Assembly: GCF_002775205.1 (NCBI RefSeq)
Contig: NC_036447.1
Location: forward strand, 22,984,501 to 23,048,500
Length of the DNA stretch: 64,000 bases
Reading direction: 5' to 3'
Source of the DNA: Xiphophorus maculatus
Lineage: Eukaryota > Chordata > Actinopteri > Cyprinodontiformes > Poeciliidae
The notes under the pieces: generated by a model
The model's input: only the letters and a program-made list of their open reading frames with translations
Database searches by the model: none
What the model was told of the DNA's origin: nothing
Shown here: in pieces, positions 24,531 to 36,400 of the stretch
Layout: every line of letters begins with the position of its first letter
Position numbering within the stretch: the stretch's first letter is position 1
Made by a program: the position numbers and the translations under genes

Positions 24531-27500
24531 ATGTCCTTGATGGAGTCGGGAAAAGTCCTGCCTTTGACGGCGGTGGCTTGGACATCCAACACCGGCTGCT
24601 GCCCCAAAGATTTCACCCTGGTAGGAAAAGGAAATTTGAGGTGCAGCGTCGACTGGCCTTATTGCTTCAGTACAATTAGTCTCAGAAGGAAATGTTTTTA
24701 ATTAGTTTGGCTGGAGAACTGGTCAGCGAGTGACAATAAGCTCAATACTGTAAGGTTAGCATGATTTAAAAAACGAAATTCATCTCTCGCTTCTGCATTT
24801 AAAGCTACCCAGAAAATACGATACACATTTTTGTGACTTTAGCAACCGGCTACATGGTAAAAACACGATCTTCTTGTGCAATTTTCTTCATGTTCTCCTC
24901 CTCCTGCAGATCAGCATCACAGTAGACGGAGTGGCGGCGAACTTCACGCGTGGCTTTGGCATGAAGTCCGGATATTACCTCTGTTACAGCAAGGTGACTC
25001 GCAGAGAGACGTTTACTGCATTTGACGAATGTTTTAGGTTACACCACTCTGTGGTCTCTTCTGCTCCATGACTCAACCGGATTGCTCTCCTTTTAGGACC
25101 TGAAAGGCAGTGTGGTGGTTTCAGACATTCAGGTCATCTCGGACAAAGACTCCATTCCCCACGGCTACAGCTACATTAGAGAGTTCCTCGATTCAAGTGC
25201 GTACAGGCTTGATCAGGTTTGGAATGTTGACGTATTTTTGTTTTTGCTGCGTTCTTGACAAGCATTTTGTGTGACGCTTTGTGTTCAGAGACCACTGTGT
25301 CTAAGAAGAAGCGGGTGATTGTTCGCACGTCCCCAGTGGCCAACGTAGAAATGGCTGTGTTGGACATCAAACTGACAGCCAAAAGCAAAATGCTGCTGCA
25401 GCACTACACTTACGTGGGGTTAGTAGCATCCATTCGGGCAGCTCTTCATCTTGAATCTTCATAAAAAAGTGTTTTTGGACATATATTCCTTTATTTAAAG
25501 TGAGACGCTTGTAGATTTGTTACACACACAATGATACATTTCAAGTGGTTGTATTGATAAGACCAGATGTTTAGAGTGATGTATCTAGGCATCTCAGTGG
25601 AAAGTTGAGTGGAAGGAAAAAGTGTGGTAGAAAAAGGTGCGCAAGCCAACAGAATAACTGCAGCTTTAGGAAGGTTAAAGGGAAAACCTAAAAGGTGAGG
25701 GAAGTCAGCAAATTCAAGAGCCAACACACACAGAAATATTCTACACCTGATCCACAGCTGCCCTTCTTCTTATGATAAGCCACTCCTGAATAAAGGACAA
25801 TAGCATAACTGTTTATATTGGGATAAACAGAAAAATGCCTCTTTTCATTTAAGAGTACATTTTACACTTCATTGGGAACTTAATAGTCTGGAGGAAGAGT
25901 GCAGAGTCACACAATTCAAATTGCTTGAGTTGTGGTGTGAAGGTTTTACAGATATTGGTAGGGGCGGGCGACATGGACTTAAAGTTTTATCACGATATTT
26001 TTGCGGTACTATTGTAATGATAAAACTGACTGTAAGAAGTATCTATGACGTCTTTTTTGACTGTGTGTGACAGCAATCATTTCCCCACAAATGCAAATAT
26101 TTCTCTTGAAAAACATTCCTGTTTGTAACATGCTTCTTTAGGACACCAGCCACATAAAAAAGTGTGGTTTGTGTCACTAAACTCCACACAGTAACTGTAT
26201 TTTCATATTTATTGGTATTTTTTATTAATGCTTTCATTGAGCAAACAGTGGTAAAACATAGCAAACCTAACAATCCTGATAATACAGACAGTTTTGGGGG
26301 ATTTTAAACATCATCAATTGGAATTTGTCATGACAACGAAGAATCGAAACTCTTATCGTAATAAGAAATTTATCACAGTAAATGATAAACGGTACGATAA
26401 ATGTAACTTGGGAACTATGGAAACCATCATAAATATGCTCGTATCAGTTTCTGGCAGTGCCTAGTTTACAATGATATCACAGCCCTTGACTGGCCAACCA
26501 TCTGGCCAGACCTACACGCCACAGAGAATCTTATGTTTCAAGAGGAAAATCAGAGACACAAAACCCAACAAGAAGGCCGAGAACCTCCACGCCATCCCAC
26601 CTTGATGCAATAAATCATCATCGCCAGAAATAAACACCTGACACACATCATTACTAAAATAACTTTTTAACTTTTCATAAGTAAGCTTTTAACTTGTCAA
26701 TGTCAATCTGTGCAGCGACATCAACGGCTACGTGCTGTGGTGCAGGAAGGGTCCTTTCTCCAGCCCCGCCCCCAAAGCTAAACCTCGTAGCATCAGCTTA
26801 GAGATACGCAGTCTCTCTCTGGAGGAACCGTCCGCTCCGGCTCTTCCTCTCCGGTCCAGGTAGGCATCCAGAGTGAGACGCAGAGACGTTGTACAGGTTG
26901 GATGCCGCACGTGTCAACGTTTGGTTGTTGCTGCAGGGACCTTCCTCCTATACCGCAGCAAAGCCGGCTGAGTAATCGCCGGCACAGCCTGAATGCCGGG
27001 GACGTCCAGAACACATGTGCTGACAGCAGTCTTCAGGCAATTACAGGTGACGATGGAACAGGTTTTTTTTTTTTTATTAACGGTTCCCTTTCCACATGAC
27101 TAGAATGTTTTGTCTTGGATAATCGGGTCGACTGGAATGATGACTGTTCACACCTGAAAGTAAAATGTGTCCTGACTCATCGGACATCAGGTTTTATTTT
27201 ACAACGTTCATCAAACATTTATGTCTCTGGCGGATGTTTGTCACCTCTTGGAGACAGTTAAATGACTGGATGTAAGATGACCCCTGGTCGTCTTGCATCT
27301 TTACTTCACGCTGTACACTTGTGACTTTCTCACCAATTACTGTACGTTAGCATAGGGACTGAACAGAGCCGGTTTTAATGAGATTCAGTTCTTCAGACTG
27401 AAGGTATACACTTTAGACCAGTAATATATACAGGCTTTCATTTTGTCCAGGGCCGCAGCTATTTTAGCAATCGATTATTCTACTTATTGTTCTGACGATT

Positions 27501-28066
27501 AGTCGATTAATCGGATTTAAAAACCATTTGCACATTCGGCAGATTTTTCATTTAACCACTTGCGCTTATTTTATATAATTTTAGAAATACGTTTAAAAAA
27601 TACAGATCAGTGAATAAGAATTTTCAATAAGAAAAAAGCGTTTCAGAAATGTTTTGTAAGTTGCTGTTGTCGTTTTTTAGTTAATCAAGGTAAAAATTTC
27701 TTATTTTTTTCTGCAGCTTTAGATGGAGTTCCCTTCAGCCTGCACCCGGATTTCGATTTGCAAGCAAATGGCACGGTAAGGTTGTTCTCTTTTGTTTGAT
27801 GTTTTTGACATTGAATTGCATATTATTTGTTTTTTGCCATGCTTCTCTTAGGCTCTCCAGTTGAATTCCCAACTAAACATCCACATAAAGTCTGTGAGAG
27901 ACATTGAAAATGAGGTAGGTTCAACTGTGATCCTTGGATTTAAATCACGCGCCCTCAAGCTGCAATTAAAAACGCACTCCTTTGTTTCTTGGCTTTTCAG
28001 TACAACTACACGTTTACAGTGGAGGAATCCGCTGCCAAGAGGATCCGACCGTCGGTCTCAACATAA
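24531..28066 (+). CDS. mvb12a: MVB12A, multivesicular body subunit 12A (ESCRT-I)
   Basis: Nine coding exons join in frame: 24,531-24,620, 24,910-24,993, 25,097-25,196, 25,289-25,418, 26,716-26,859, 26,937-27,046, 27,717-27,775, 27,852-27,914 and 28,001-28,066. They give 281 residues, against 273 in human MVB12A. Residues 1 to about 150 form the MABP domain, which binds acidic membranes; [10 protein letters not shown] and a [12 protein letters not shown] stretch match the family. A proline- and serine-rich linker follows. A C-terminal UMA domain, from [11 protein letters not shown] at 220 to the end, attaches to the ESCRT-I core. The protein works on endosomes, sorting ubiquitinated receptors into multivesicular bodies. 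The 12A assignment over 12B rests on the length and on the [10 protein letters not shown] and C-terminal stretches. The first ATG lies directly at the acceptor; a second in-frame ATG is three codons on. Confidence 0.95.
25960..26480. repeat. Interspersed repeat in mvb12a intron
   Basis: Starts GGGGCGGGCGACATGGACTTAAAGTTTTATCACGATATTT and ends with TATCGTAATAAGAAATTTATCACAGTAAATGATAAACGG. This is the familiar fish and vertebrate repeat with a GGGCGATATGGAC start and many TATCG words, usually classed with hAT-like elements. It accounts for most of the 1.3 kb intron between coding exons 4 and 5. Confidence 0.6.
27448..27710 (+). repeat. Second copy of the ATCGATTAATC repeat
   Basis: Begins CAGGGCCGCAGCTATTTTAGC, then CTGACGATTAGTCGATTAATCGG and CAGATTTTTCATTTAACCACTT, the same order as at 15,060-15,200. 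The right part is lost or diverged. It lies in the mvb12a intron just before the exon at 27,717. Confidence 0.65.
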
Positions 28067-28780
28067 ACTGTTCAGTGATCGTTACAATCCCATTATATCG
28101 ATCAACTATTTCTGTTACTTTACTGTACGTTTCCACGGGGTTTTCCAAGGTAACGGCTTATTAGACGGTGGAAATCAAGAATAATCATGTTCATATTCTA
28201 GATTCATTTGTTGAATCTACCATTCAGGAAACCTAAAAGCCATTTATTTGTATGTTAAGTATGTAAAATTGAGGATTTGTAGAATTCAGTTTGCTCCAGG
28301 AAACTCCTGGTTGTTTCACTTCACAGGGATAAAGGTGTAATTAGTTTTATAAATCTCTGTATCTGCTAGTTTGAATTGAACATATGTTGCATCAAACCCA
28401 AGGTTTATTTGGTTTTACTTGTAGATTTTAAATATTTAGTATTTGTATCCTAAAAAGGAAATGCACTTTGTCACTACAGATGTTTTCTTTGTGCTCTTTT
28501 CTGTTTCCTGTAACATTTCTCTGTTCTATAGGTTTAAAGTTTTTTGTTAGGATTTCTACAGAGCTGTAAGCCTCGTTGATGGCGCAAACTTCAGGCCTTG
28601 ATAGACATGGTCCAGTTTTCTTGAAAGAAAAGCAAACTTCTGTTGATACCTTTGATTTTATATGTGCTTTTGCACAATAAGACGTTGGCATTTTTTTGTT
28701 GGGACCAAATATTTGTTGTTGAATTGTATTTTTTTCCTTAGCTTCACTATAAACTCTGACAGATTTTAAAATAAAAACCT
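28067..28780 (+). other. mvb12a: mvb12a 3' UTR with candidate poly(A) signal
   Basis: After the stop at 28,066 the first good AATAAA is at 28,770-28,775, giving a 3' UTR of about 0.7 kb. An AATAAG variant lies near 28,676. The exact cleavage site is unknown. Confidence 0.5.
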
Positions 28781-28799
28781 GCAAAAAATTACTTTTGCA

Positions 28800-29818
28800 T
28801 GTCAGTTTTACTACCAGTATGTTAAACATAAAGATGTGTGCTCTTTACATAAATCAAGACTTTGCAGAAGTTTGAAACAGCCAATGATTTCCTTATATGT
28901 AGCTTTAAAATAGAAAAATTTAATTAGAACATAATACGTGGTTTTGATAAATAGTACTGAATTTTTTTTTTTTTTCATTCAACTTTTCAGTCCAGTCCTG
29001 GTGCCAGACCAAGCTAGCATACTATGAGGAGAGGTGCTTTCTGCTTTTTTTTAAAGAAAGTAGCCAATGTTAAAGTCAGAGTTTTTGAAAACATAAAATT
29101 AACAAAGATTGCAAGGAGGACTTAAAACTTTGACACAATATTATATTTGGATAGTTGGAGTTTCTGCCTCGTCAGACATGAATAATGCTTGATAAGCTGC
29201 TTCAAGTTGGACTTGATTCAAAGGTGAATCGAGTTCATTTTCATTTTAAAATGATCTTAACCAAATTTAGGGTGTTTCATAAAGCTAAAGGTCAGTTCTG
29301 AATTTGTTCACAACAATTTCTCAACACTTGAAAGCGCATCCTGATTGGTTGAAAATATTTCTGTGAAGTACTGCCACCTGCTGGACTAAGCGGGAATATT
29401 CACACTTTCTACCTCCGGTCTTCAATGCTGCACTTTTTAAGAGCCTAAACAGAGACAACGAAACAGTCTTAGAAATATCCAGACCAATAGAGTTGCTCTT
29501 AGTTTTCCTGTCCATCTGTCAAATCATCCCCGTCGCATGATGCTGCAACCATTATGCTTCACTAGCAACGGTGACGTGCTTGGTTACGTAAAGGTCAAAG
29601 AAAAAATAACAAAAAAAACATCTAAAGATCAAAACTTTGATGATATATCAATCTTAAATAAAAACTCAGAAGTCTGCAGAGAGCTCTTTGACATCACGCT
29701 TGGCGTTTCAAGGCTGTGAATAGTTAAGCGAATATATTTTGCTGTTTTTAATAAATTTCCAAAACACTCAAAAAGACATCCACACGGGACACAATAAAGT
29801 ACTTTCTGAAGTGTACTG

Positions 29819-29820
<2 letters not shown>
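28800..29820. other. Intergenic stretch between mvb12a and tfap4
   Basis: AT-rich sequence with no exon signals that I can support. The open frame at 29,537-29,719 has no recognisable domain. Confidence 0.5.

Positions 29821-29822
<2 letters not shown>

Positions 29823-29888
<66 letters not shown>
29823..29888. repeat. (TA)33 microsatellite
   Basis: A pure run of 33 TA units upstream of tfap4. The long minus-strand open frame across it, full of alternating Tyr and Ile, is an artefact of the repeat. Confidence 0.95.
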
Positions 29889-29891
<3 letters not shown>

Positions 29892-30061
29892 TTTCCCCTT
29901 TGTTCTCAGTGCTTTCTTTGTCCCCCAGTTGTCTCCTGCAGTTCTGATCGGTACTGTTTGTTCAGTCGTGGCTAATTTGTAGAACTGCAGTCGCTGCTGC
30001 AGAGCTTCAACAACAGAGCCCTGCTTGTTCGGTTTTCCGGAAAACCAGCTCTGATTCCAAC

Positions 30062-30139
30062 CAGCTGTTTCCCGCCTCACACAGATCAGCTGCACACACA
30101 CACGCAGACAGAGTCGTAGTAGGCGGAGGCTGGAAGGCA

Positions 30140-30170
<31 letters not shown>

Positions 30171-30188
30171 AGGGAACCCCATCAGCTG
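30062..30188. promoter_or_regulatory. Three CAGCTG E-boxes upstream of tfap4
   Basis: CAGCTG occurs at 30,062-30,067, 30,087-30,092 and 30,183-30,188. A further site lies in intron 1 at 30,637-30,642. CAGCTG is the preferred site of AP-4, the product of this gene, so self-regulation is plausible. Six-base words also occur by chance, and other bHLH factors bind CAGCTG. Confidence 0.45.
30141..30165. repeat. (CA)12 microsatellite in tfap4 promoter
   Basis: A pure CA run of 25 bases, with a shorter CA tract near 30,092-30,103. It lies between the second and third CAGCTG sites and may vary in length between individuals. Confidence 0.9.
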
Positions 30189-30409
30189 TGGAAAGAAACA
30201 CAGCTCGATTTTACTTTTCGTTTTTTTTTTCCTTCCCTCCTTCTCAGATTGAATTTTAGAGCGGGGGTTTTTAGGATCTGCGCTGCTGTGGGACGCCTTT
30301 GCGGGTTCCGCGATATAGACGAAAAACACAATACTTCACCGAGAGCACACGAGTGGGAAGGGGAAGAGAGCAGCAAACACGAACTACAGAAGAAGGTGGC
30401 TTTGAAAGC

Positions 30410-33400
30410 ATGGACTATGTCAGGATGCCGACAGAGAAGATAACATCCCTGCAGCACTTCAAGCGGACGGAGAAGGATGTTATCGGCGGGCTTTGCAGGT
30501 GTGTAAACCGCGTATTAATAATTTGTGATGCAGCCATACCATGTGCGTGAAGGGCTTTTCATGTGGCCGTAGCGTGTGTGTATGTGTGTGTGGTGCAGAG
30601 GGGACTTCGGGTAGCATGCTAGCTGTTAGCTGCTGGCAGCTGGAATGTGCTTGTAGGAATTAGCTGTTTTTGTCACGTTCGTGCCTGCTCTGAACTATTA
30701 TATATTATTCTAAATTTAACCTGCGTTAGAGGCGTTATTTGTGTAGGCGACAGTATGTCGACGGGATCTCCGTGAGACAGCGAGATGGAGCGAATACGTT
30801 CATGTCCAGATGGACGCCAACCACGTGGTAGTTAACACGGTCGCCGCTGCCGCACCAAATCATGTTTCACATCGCAATAGTTTATTAAAACCCAACTAGT
30901 TTCCACCGAGCGCCATTAATAACCACTTCCTGGATGGATGTATGCCCTTTGGGTTCGTCCAGCAGCTTTTCGGCTTCGGTATTTGTGTGTTTAAACAGCT
31001 GCTCCCTGTAGCGTGCGACGTTGTCATGTGCTAAAATTAGCTTAGCTTGGCTAGCAAGTCATATGTCGCTGCGCACTTTAAGTAGCAACCGTGTGGACTG
31101 TGATTGGGTTTCTTTAAACCTGTGTTCACGACATTTTTATTATTTAAATATGTCGCTCGACACAAGCGAGGGTACACACATGAGTATATCTGCCTCTAAC
31201 TAATAGCAGACAAAGCCTTAGCTCGATGCTAATGGCGTACAGCATTGTTCTCGGTGCCAGGGGGGCCTGCTGCTTCTGCAGGTGGTGTCACATTTCACTA
31301 ACCGCTACCGCTCGAAGACGCGCCCCCTAGCGGTAGAAATGAAAGGAAGCGCATTTCTCCAGAATGTGACGTCATTCCACAGCTGGCTTGTTGTTTTTAA
31401 ATCTCTTTTCTGAGATTGGTTTCAGCCAAGTTGGTTGTATGTTTTTGTAGTTATTCTGAACTAAACATGCTTTGTTTATATTAGCAAAACATTATATGAA
31501 TGAACTGTCTAATCTATTCATGGATGTAAAACCTTTTAAAAGTTGTAATACTGGCAAAATTGCCAACTTTTAACAAAATGTAGGTGTTACCATAAAGTGT
31601 TGGCACAATATGTGAGTCTTATACCTTCGTGGTTCAAGTAAATCTCAGTTAATTGACCTGGAACTGTTTTCATTGCATTTGTTACTGTAAAATATTCACT
31701 GTTTAAAACGGCAACAGAAATTGAGTGTGCATTATTTTTCAAATGAAACAGTGTTGTTGCTTTGAGCTACAAAATATTCAAGTTTATTTTTTACACAAGT
31801 CAGCCATGTTAGGTTTTGAGGTCAAGGTTGGTAAGAAACCAATTCTTTTTCCACACACAACTTCAAAAATCCAATATTTACTTTTTCAAATGTCATTCAG
31901 GGCGATGGTACTTGGCAATCTTATTCTAAAACAATTGAAAAAATGTATGTCGAATATCAATTTTTATGGATTTTGGGTTGTTTTTTTTTACAGGTATTTG
32001 AAAACAATGAACCAACAAACTATGGATGATTTTTCTTTTAAACCCCAAAAGAAACTTAAGCAAGCTTCTGTTGCACCAGAATTCAGAAATTACAAAAAAA
32101 AAATGCAATTTGCAGCTTTAATTCCCAAGGAATAAAATAAAACTCAAGGGTATGAATATTAAAAAATTGCTTATTGAAAGTGTTTTTCACAGAAATTCTC
32201 CAGTGAGGAGAGTCTCTTTAATCAGTGAAGGTAAATGATTGTAGGTGGAACCTGATAACTACAAGTTTGTCACCTGCTCACTCTTCTTTCTGAGGAAAAA
32301 CCCAAGTTAAAAAACAACAAACAAACTCAAATTCACCTTCAAGTTTCTGTTTAGAACTTTAAGAAATGTTCCTTTTTTAAAAAAAAAAGCAAAACGTTTA
32401 ATTATTCCAGATTTCCCTGCTGTAGAAGCTACTTGATGTCAGTGAAACTGAGGCCTGTATTAAAAACCGACTGAAGTTTCTCACTCAGACAGCAGAGCGC
32501 GGCTGCTCGGCGTCGCCTGCGAGCTTTTACAGCCACGTGAACCGTGTCGCTTCTGACCTTCTGACTTCAACTTTGCAGATCCGGTTCTTCAGGTTTGTTG
32601 TGACCGTTTATGTCGTTAGTGGTGCCCCCGCCCCCTCACAGTAAATAAGAGCGAGGCTTTTTACTATCCCGGCGCTGTGAGCTCGAGAGGGGCAGCAAGT
32701 TCAGCCAAACTCGTGACCTCTGGAGCCAGACGTCAGGAATGTGAAGAGGTCACCATCAAAGTTATAAGTTAAAGGTTCGAAGCATCACATTCGGACTAAG
32801 TTTATTATTCCTCTTTCGTAGTTGTGCTTTTTTTTTTTTTAGGTAAAACTAATGCATAAATTGGAATATGTACCAAAATGTATTTTATTTCCCCACTTTG
32901 TTTCAACGTTTTTTCACTTAAAAATATCCTTAAACCTTTTTTAGGCTTACTTTGAAGGGAGATAAAACAAGGCTTCAGTTTTAGGACTTACATGGTTTTA
33001 ATTTGGCCACACTACATCCACAAACATGAGCGTATTAGTTTTTAATGACAGATTCAGCTCCATCTTCATATTTCATCTTCCCACCAGCTGCCCAGCTAAG
33101 CTCTAGAGAAAAGTCTGGTCAAGCTGATTTGTACAGCACATTTCAGCAACACGGCAGTTCCAAGTGCTTTGCCCCATAAGAACATAATTCATGAGACATC
33201 ACCTTTTGACAAATGGCATCATCAAAACCATCGAGCAAACATGCAACAAATATGTTGATCGATGTTCCATGGACGAGTTTTTCTAAGTCTTGCTGCTGGG
33301 ACATTAGTTCTCTAATTCTGGAAATGTTCTTCAGGAAGGCCGACTTTGTAACTGTCTTTATGTGACACTGGAGGCTCAGGTCTGAGTCCATCCCCACAGC

Positions 33401-36400
33401 CAGAGTTTGGGTCTGACCTCTAGCTTGTAGCTGTGGCAACGGAAGCTGTGCGCTGATTCTGTAGGTCCAAAGATGATCCCCGCAGTATGATACGGCCACT
33501 GCCATGTTTCAAGTGGTGGATTCAGTGATGTACAGTGTTAGTTTTCACACGTGTACTCTGTTGACTAATTAGGGGGCTTCTTGGTTGCACTGGATTGTAT
33601 TTGGGGGTTACATGAGATGCATGTCATTCTTTGGATTTGTTTTTCTAAAAAAAAAAAAAAAAGTGCTGAGGGTGTACAGATGTGGATAACTAAGACGTTT
33701 TGTCTCTTCACGGGAGAACATTTTTAATTCTCCTTCTTCCAATGTCTTTCAGCCTGGCGAACATCCCCCTCAGTCCGGAGACGGCCCAGGACCAGGAGAG
33801 ACGGATCCGTCGGGAAATCGCCAACAGCAACGAGCGGCGGCGTATGCAGAGCATCAACGCTGGATTTCAGTCCCTCAAGACACTCCTGCCACACACAGAT
33901 GGGGAGAAGCTCAGCAAGGTAGATTCTCCTGTGCTATAATGAGCAAATCCGGGTCTTTAAAGTCTCTTTTTATTCCTTTTTCACTGACAATATTTAGAGT
34001 TTTTCGACCCTAATTTGAGCTGCTTGTTTTTCCTCTACCTAGGCCGCCATCCTTCAACAAACAGCGGACTACATCTTTACCTTGGAGCAGGAAAAAACCC
34101 AGCTGCTAACCCAGAACAACCAGCTCAAACGCTTCATCCAGGTTAGAACGCTAATTGTGGATTTTTGCATGTGACCGGAAACGTTGTCTCATTGGTTTTA
34201 AACTTCCGTCTTCAGTGTTGTTGTATTTTTGCCTCTTTTGATATTTCCTGCATATCGAGTTTTCATGTACATATTTGCTTGCCTCACTGTGTTGCTATAT
34301 CAGCATCAACATTGATATCGGTCGACGTTAGTCATTTTCTAACACGCTGTTATCCGCCCGATAAGTAAAACTGGGTCAGTGTTAATAATAAGGGTAAGGG
34401 TGGCCGCGTATCCTTAAAAAGTTAAAATCATGCATCTAAAATTAAGGCCGTAATGTCTTAAATAAATTTTTTTTAAATGTCACAGGTCCTAAATTTAGTC
34501 TTGGCAGCACTATTCCATCTCGTATCCTTTTTTTTCCTCATAGAATTTATTTTTATTTTTCCAGGCAAAGATTTGAGACATCCACATTGCGTTCTGTGAC
34601 ACAACGCAGTTGAGGCTACCGCTAACTAGCTTCTAATATACCCTGTCTTGCCAGCTGGCATTTTTTGCTTTTATAATAAACTATTACAAATTTATGGCCA
34701 CTTGACTGAAAGATGTTTGTACAATTAAGAGGTCTTAAATTCCATTCATAGTGGTCTTTAAAAGTCTTAAATTTGAGTTGGTGAAACCTGCAGAAACCAC
34801 AAAGCTGAATATGTAACATTGGTAAATGTTGATGTCTGCAACCAGCCCAAGATTTCAGAAGGGCTCCCATCTAAAATGGGGATTAGCAGAATAATTTTAT
34901 GAATTTTTATATTGATTTCTTTATGTCTTATTTTGATTGAAATCAAAATTAGAACCTAAATTTCCCAGCCTCTTTAAAAATGTGGTACATGACATCTCTG
35001 GGTAACTCACTCTATAGATTTTTCTCAGCCGGCATTATAATTATTACAAAAAAAATGTAAGAACTCACCAGACACCACTAACTAGTCTGACGAGAACTTG
35101 GTTGACAAAAATGTCATCCTGTATTTCACCTTGAAAGCAGGTGTTTGTTAACGCCTGAGCAGCATGTGGTGAGGTGTGTTTTATAGCTGGAGGTGTTGGT
35201 TTGTTTTGTGTTGTTTTGGGCTTTTCTTGGTTATTTAGTTCTGCCTTATAGACGCACTTTCAGCTCATTTTAATTCTTTTATTCTGCCTCCAAGCAGAGT
35301 TCTGGTTCGATTCGGTCGCTCAGTTAGGAATTGCGTGCTTACAACGTCACGTTTCGTTTCCTGCAGGAGTTTAGCGGCTCCTCGCCCAAAAGGAGGCGAG
35401 CCGAGGAGAAGGACGAAGGCATCGGGTCTCCGGACACGCTGGAGGAGGAGAAGGTGGAGGAGCTGAGGAGGGAGATGATTGAGCTGCGGCAGCAGCTGGA
35501 CAAGGAGCGCTCGGCTCGCATGCAGCTGGAGGAGCAGGTGATCTCAGCTGTGCGTTTAACTATTATAAACTCTTCCCCATGTATTTGAACGCTGTCCTCG
35601 ATGTTGAGCCAATAGGGCCCCTAAGCCACGCTTTAGGAGAGCAAACACTCAAACACGGTGCTGATTGTGGCGCCGACACATTTATCAGCCCAGCAGCCAG
35701 GTCCTGATTGGGTCACATCCTGGATCTACCTGAACAGCAGGTGCTGCACGCAAACAGGAACTCGAACAAGCAGGTTGAACAAGAGGGAGGGGGGGGCTAA
35801 ACACTGACGGCTGCGTGAGCGCAATTATAGACACAGCTGACTCGACCAGAATTTCACTGTCGCAAGGTTGGAGGAGTCGCCAACATCTTGAGAAATAGTT
35901 TGATCTCTTTAAAGTGATCTCATTTTGTCACAAATCCAAAGCATTTCTTCCTGTTTGGAGTTTTTACACCATAATTTTTAATGAACTGTGTGTATACTTT
36001 AGTGTAAATTTCCTCTTGAGTATGTGAAGCTGAGAGCAGCTCCCAAATGTTTATCTGAACACTATTTAACTATGTTTTAAATTAGGGATGTCCTGATCTA
36101 TTGTAGACATCAGAAATGTGATGGATATCAGCAGACATCTTAAACTAACTTAATTACGTGTGATTTTAATTGTATTTCTTATTTATGGAAACACCACTAT
36201 TACAAATTTGTGTGTTTTTTGACGTTAGCGGAATATTGCAATAGTTCTGCGGATGTTTGTAGTGGGAATATTAGGGAATGTATTTGCAGGAGTGCTGAGA
36301 AAAAGCCTGGTTAATAAAATCTACCATTTACTGTAGAAATGTCTGGAGGCTCCAAGCTAGCTCTCTGGGTGCTTTTATAGAGCCAGTAAAGAACTAAATT

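Noticed and set aside
29748..30329. 193-codon minus-strand open frame
   Set aside because: Its reading is made of the TA and CA microsatellites (alternating Tyr-Ile and Cys-Val). It also lies over the tfap4 promoter.
30410..30420. Using the downstream ATG (MPTEKI) as tfap4 start
   Set aside because: The upstream MDYVR start matches the family's N-terminus (a Met, acidic residue, Tyr opening), so the first ATG is preferred.
33143..33505. 120-codon minus-strand open frame in tfap4 intron 1
   Set aside because: It reads as a decayed LINE reverse-transcriptase piece within a common fish repeat, not as a host gene.
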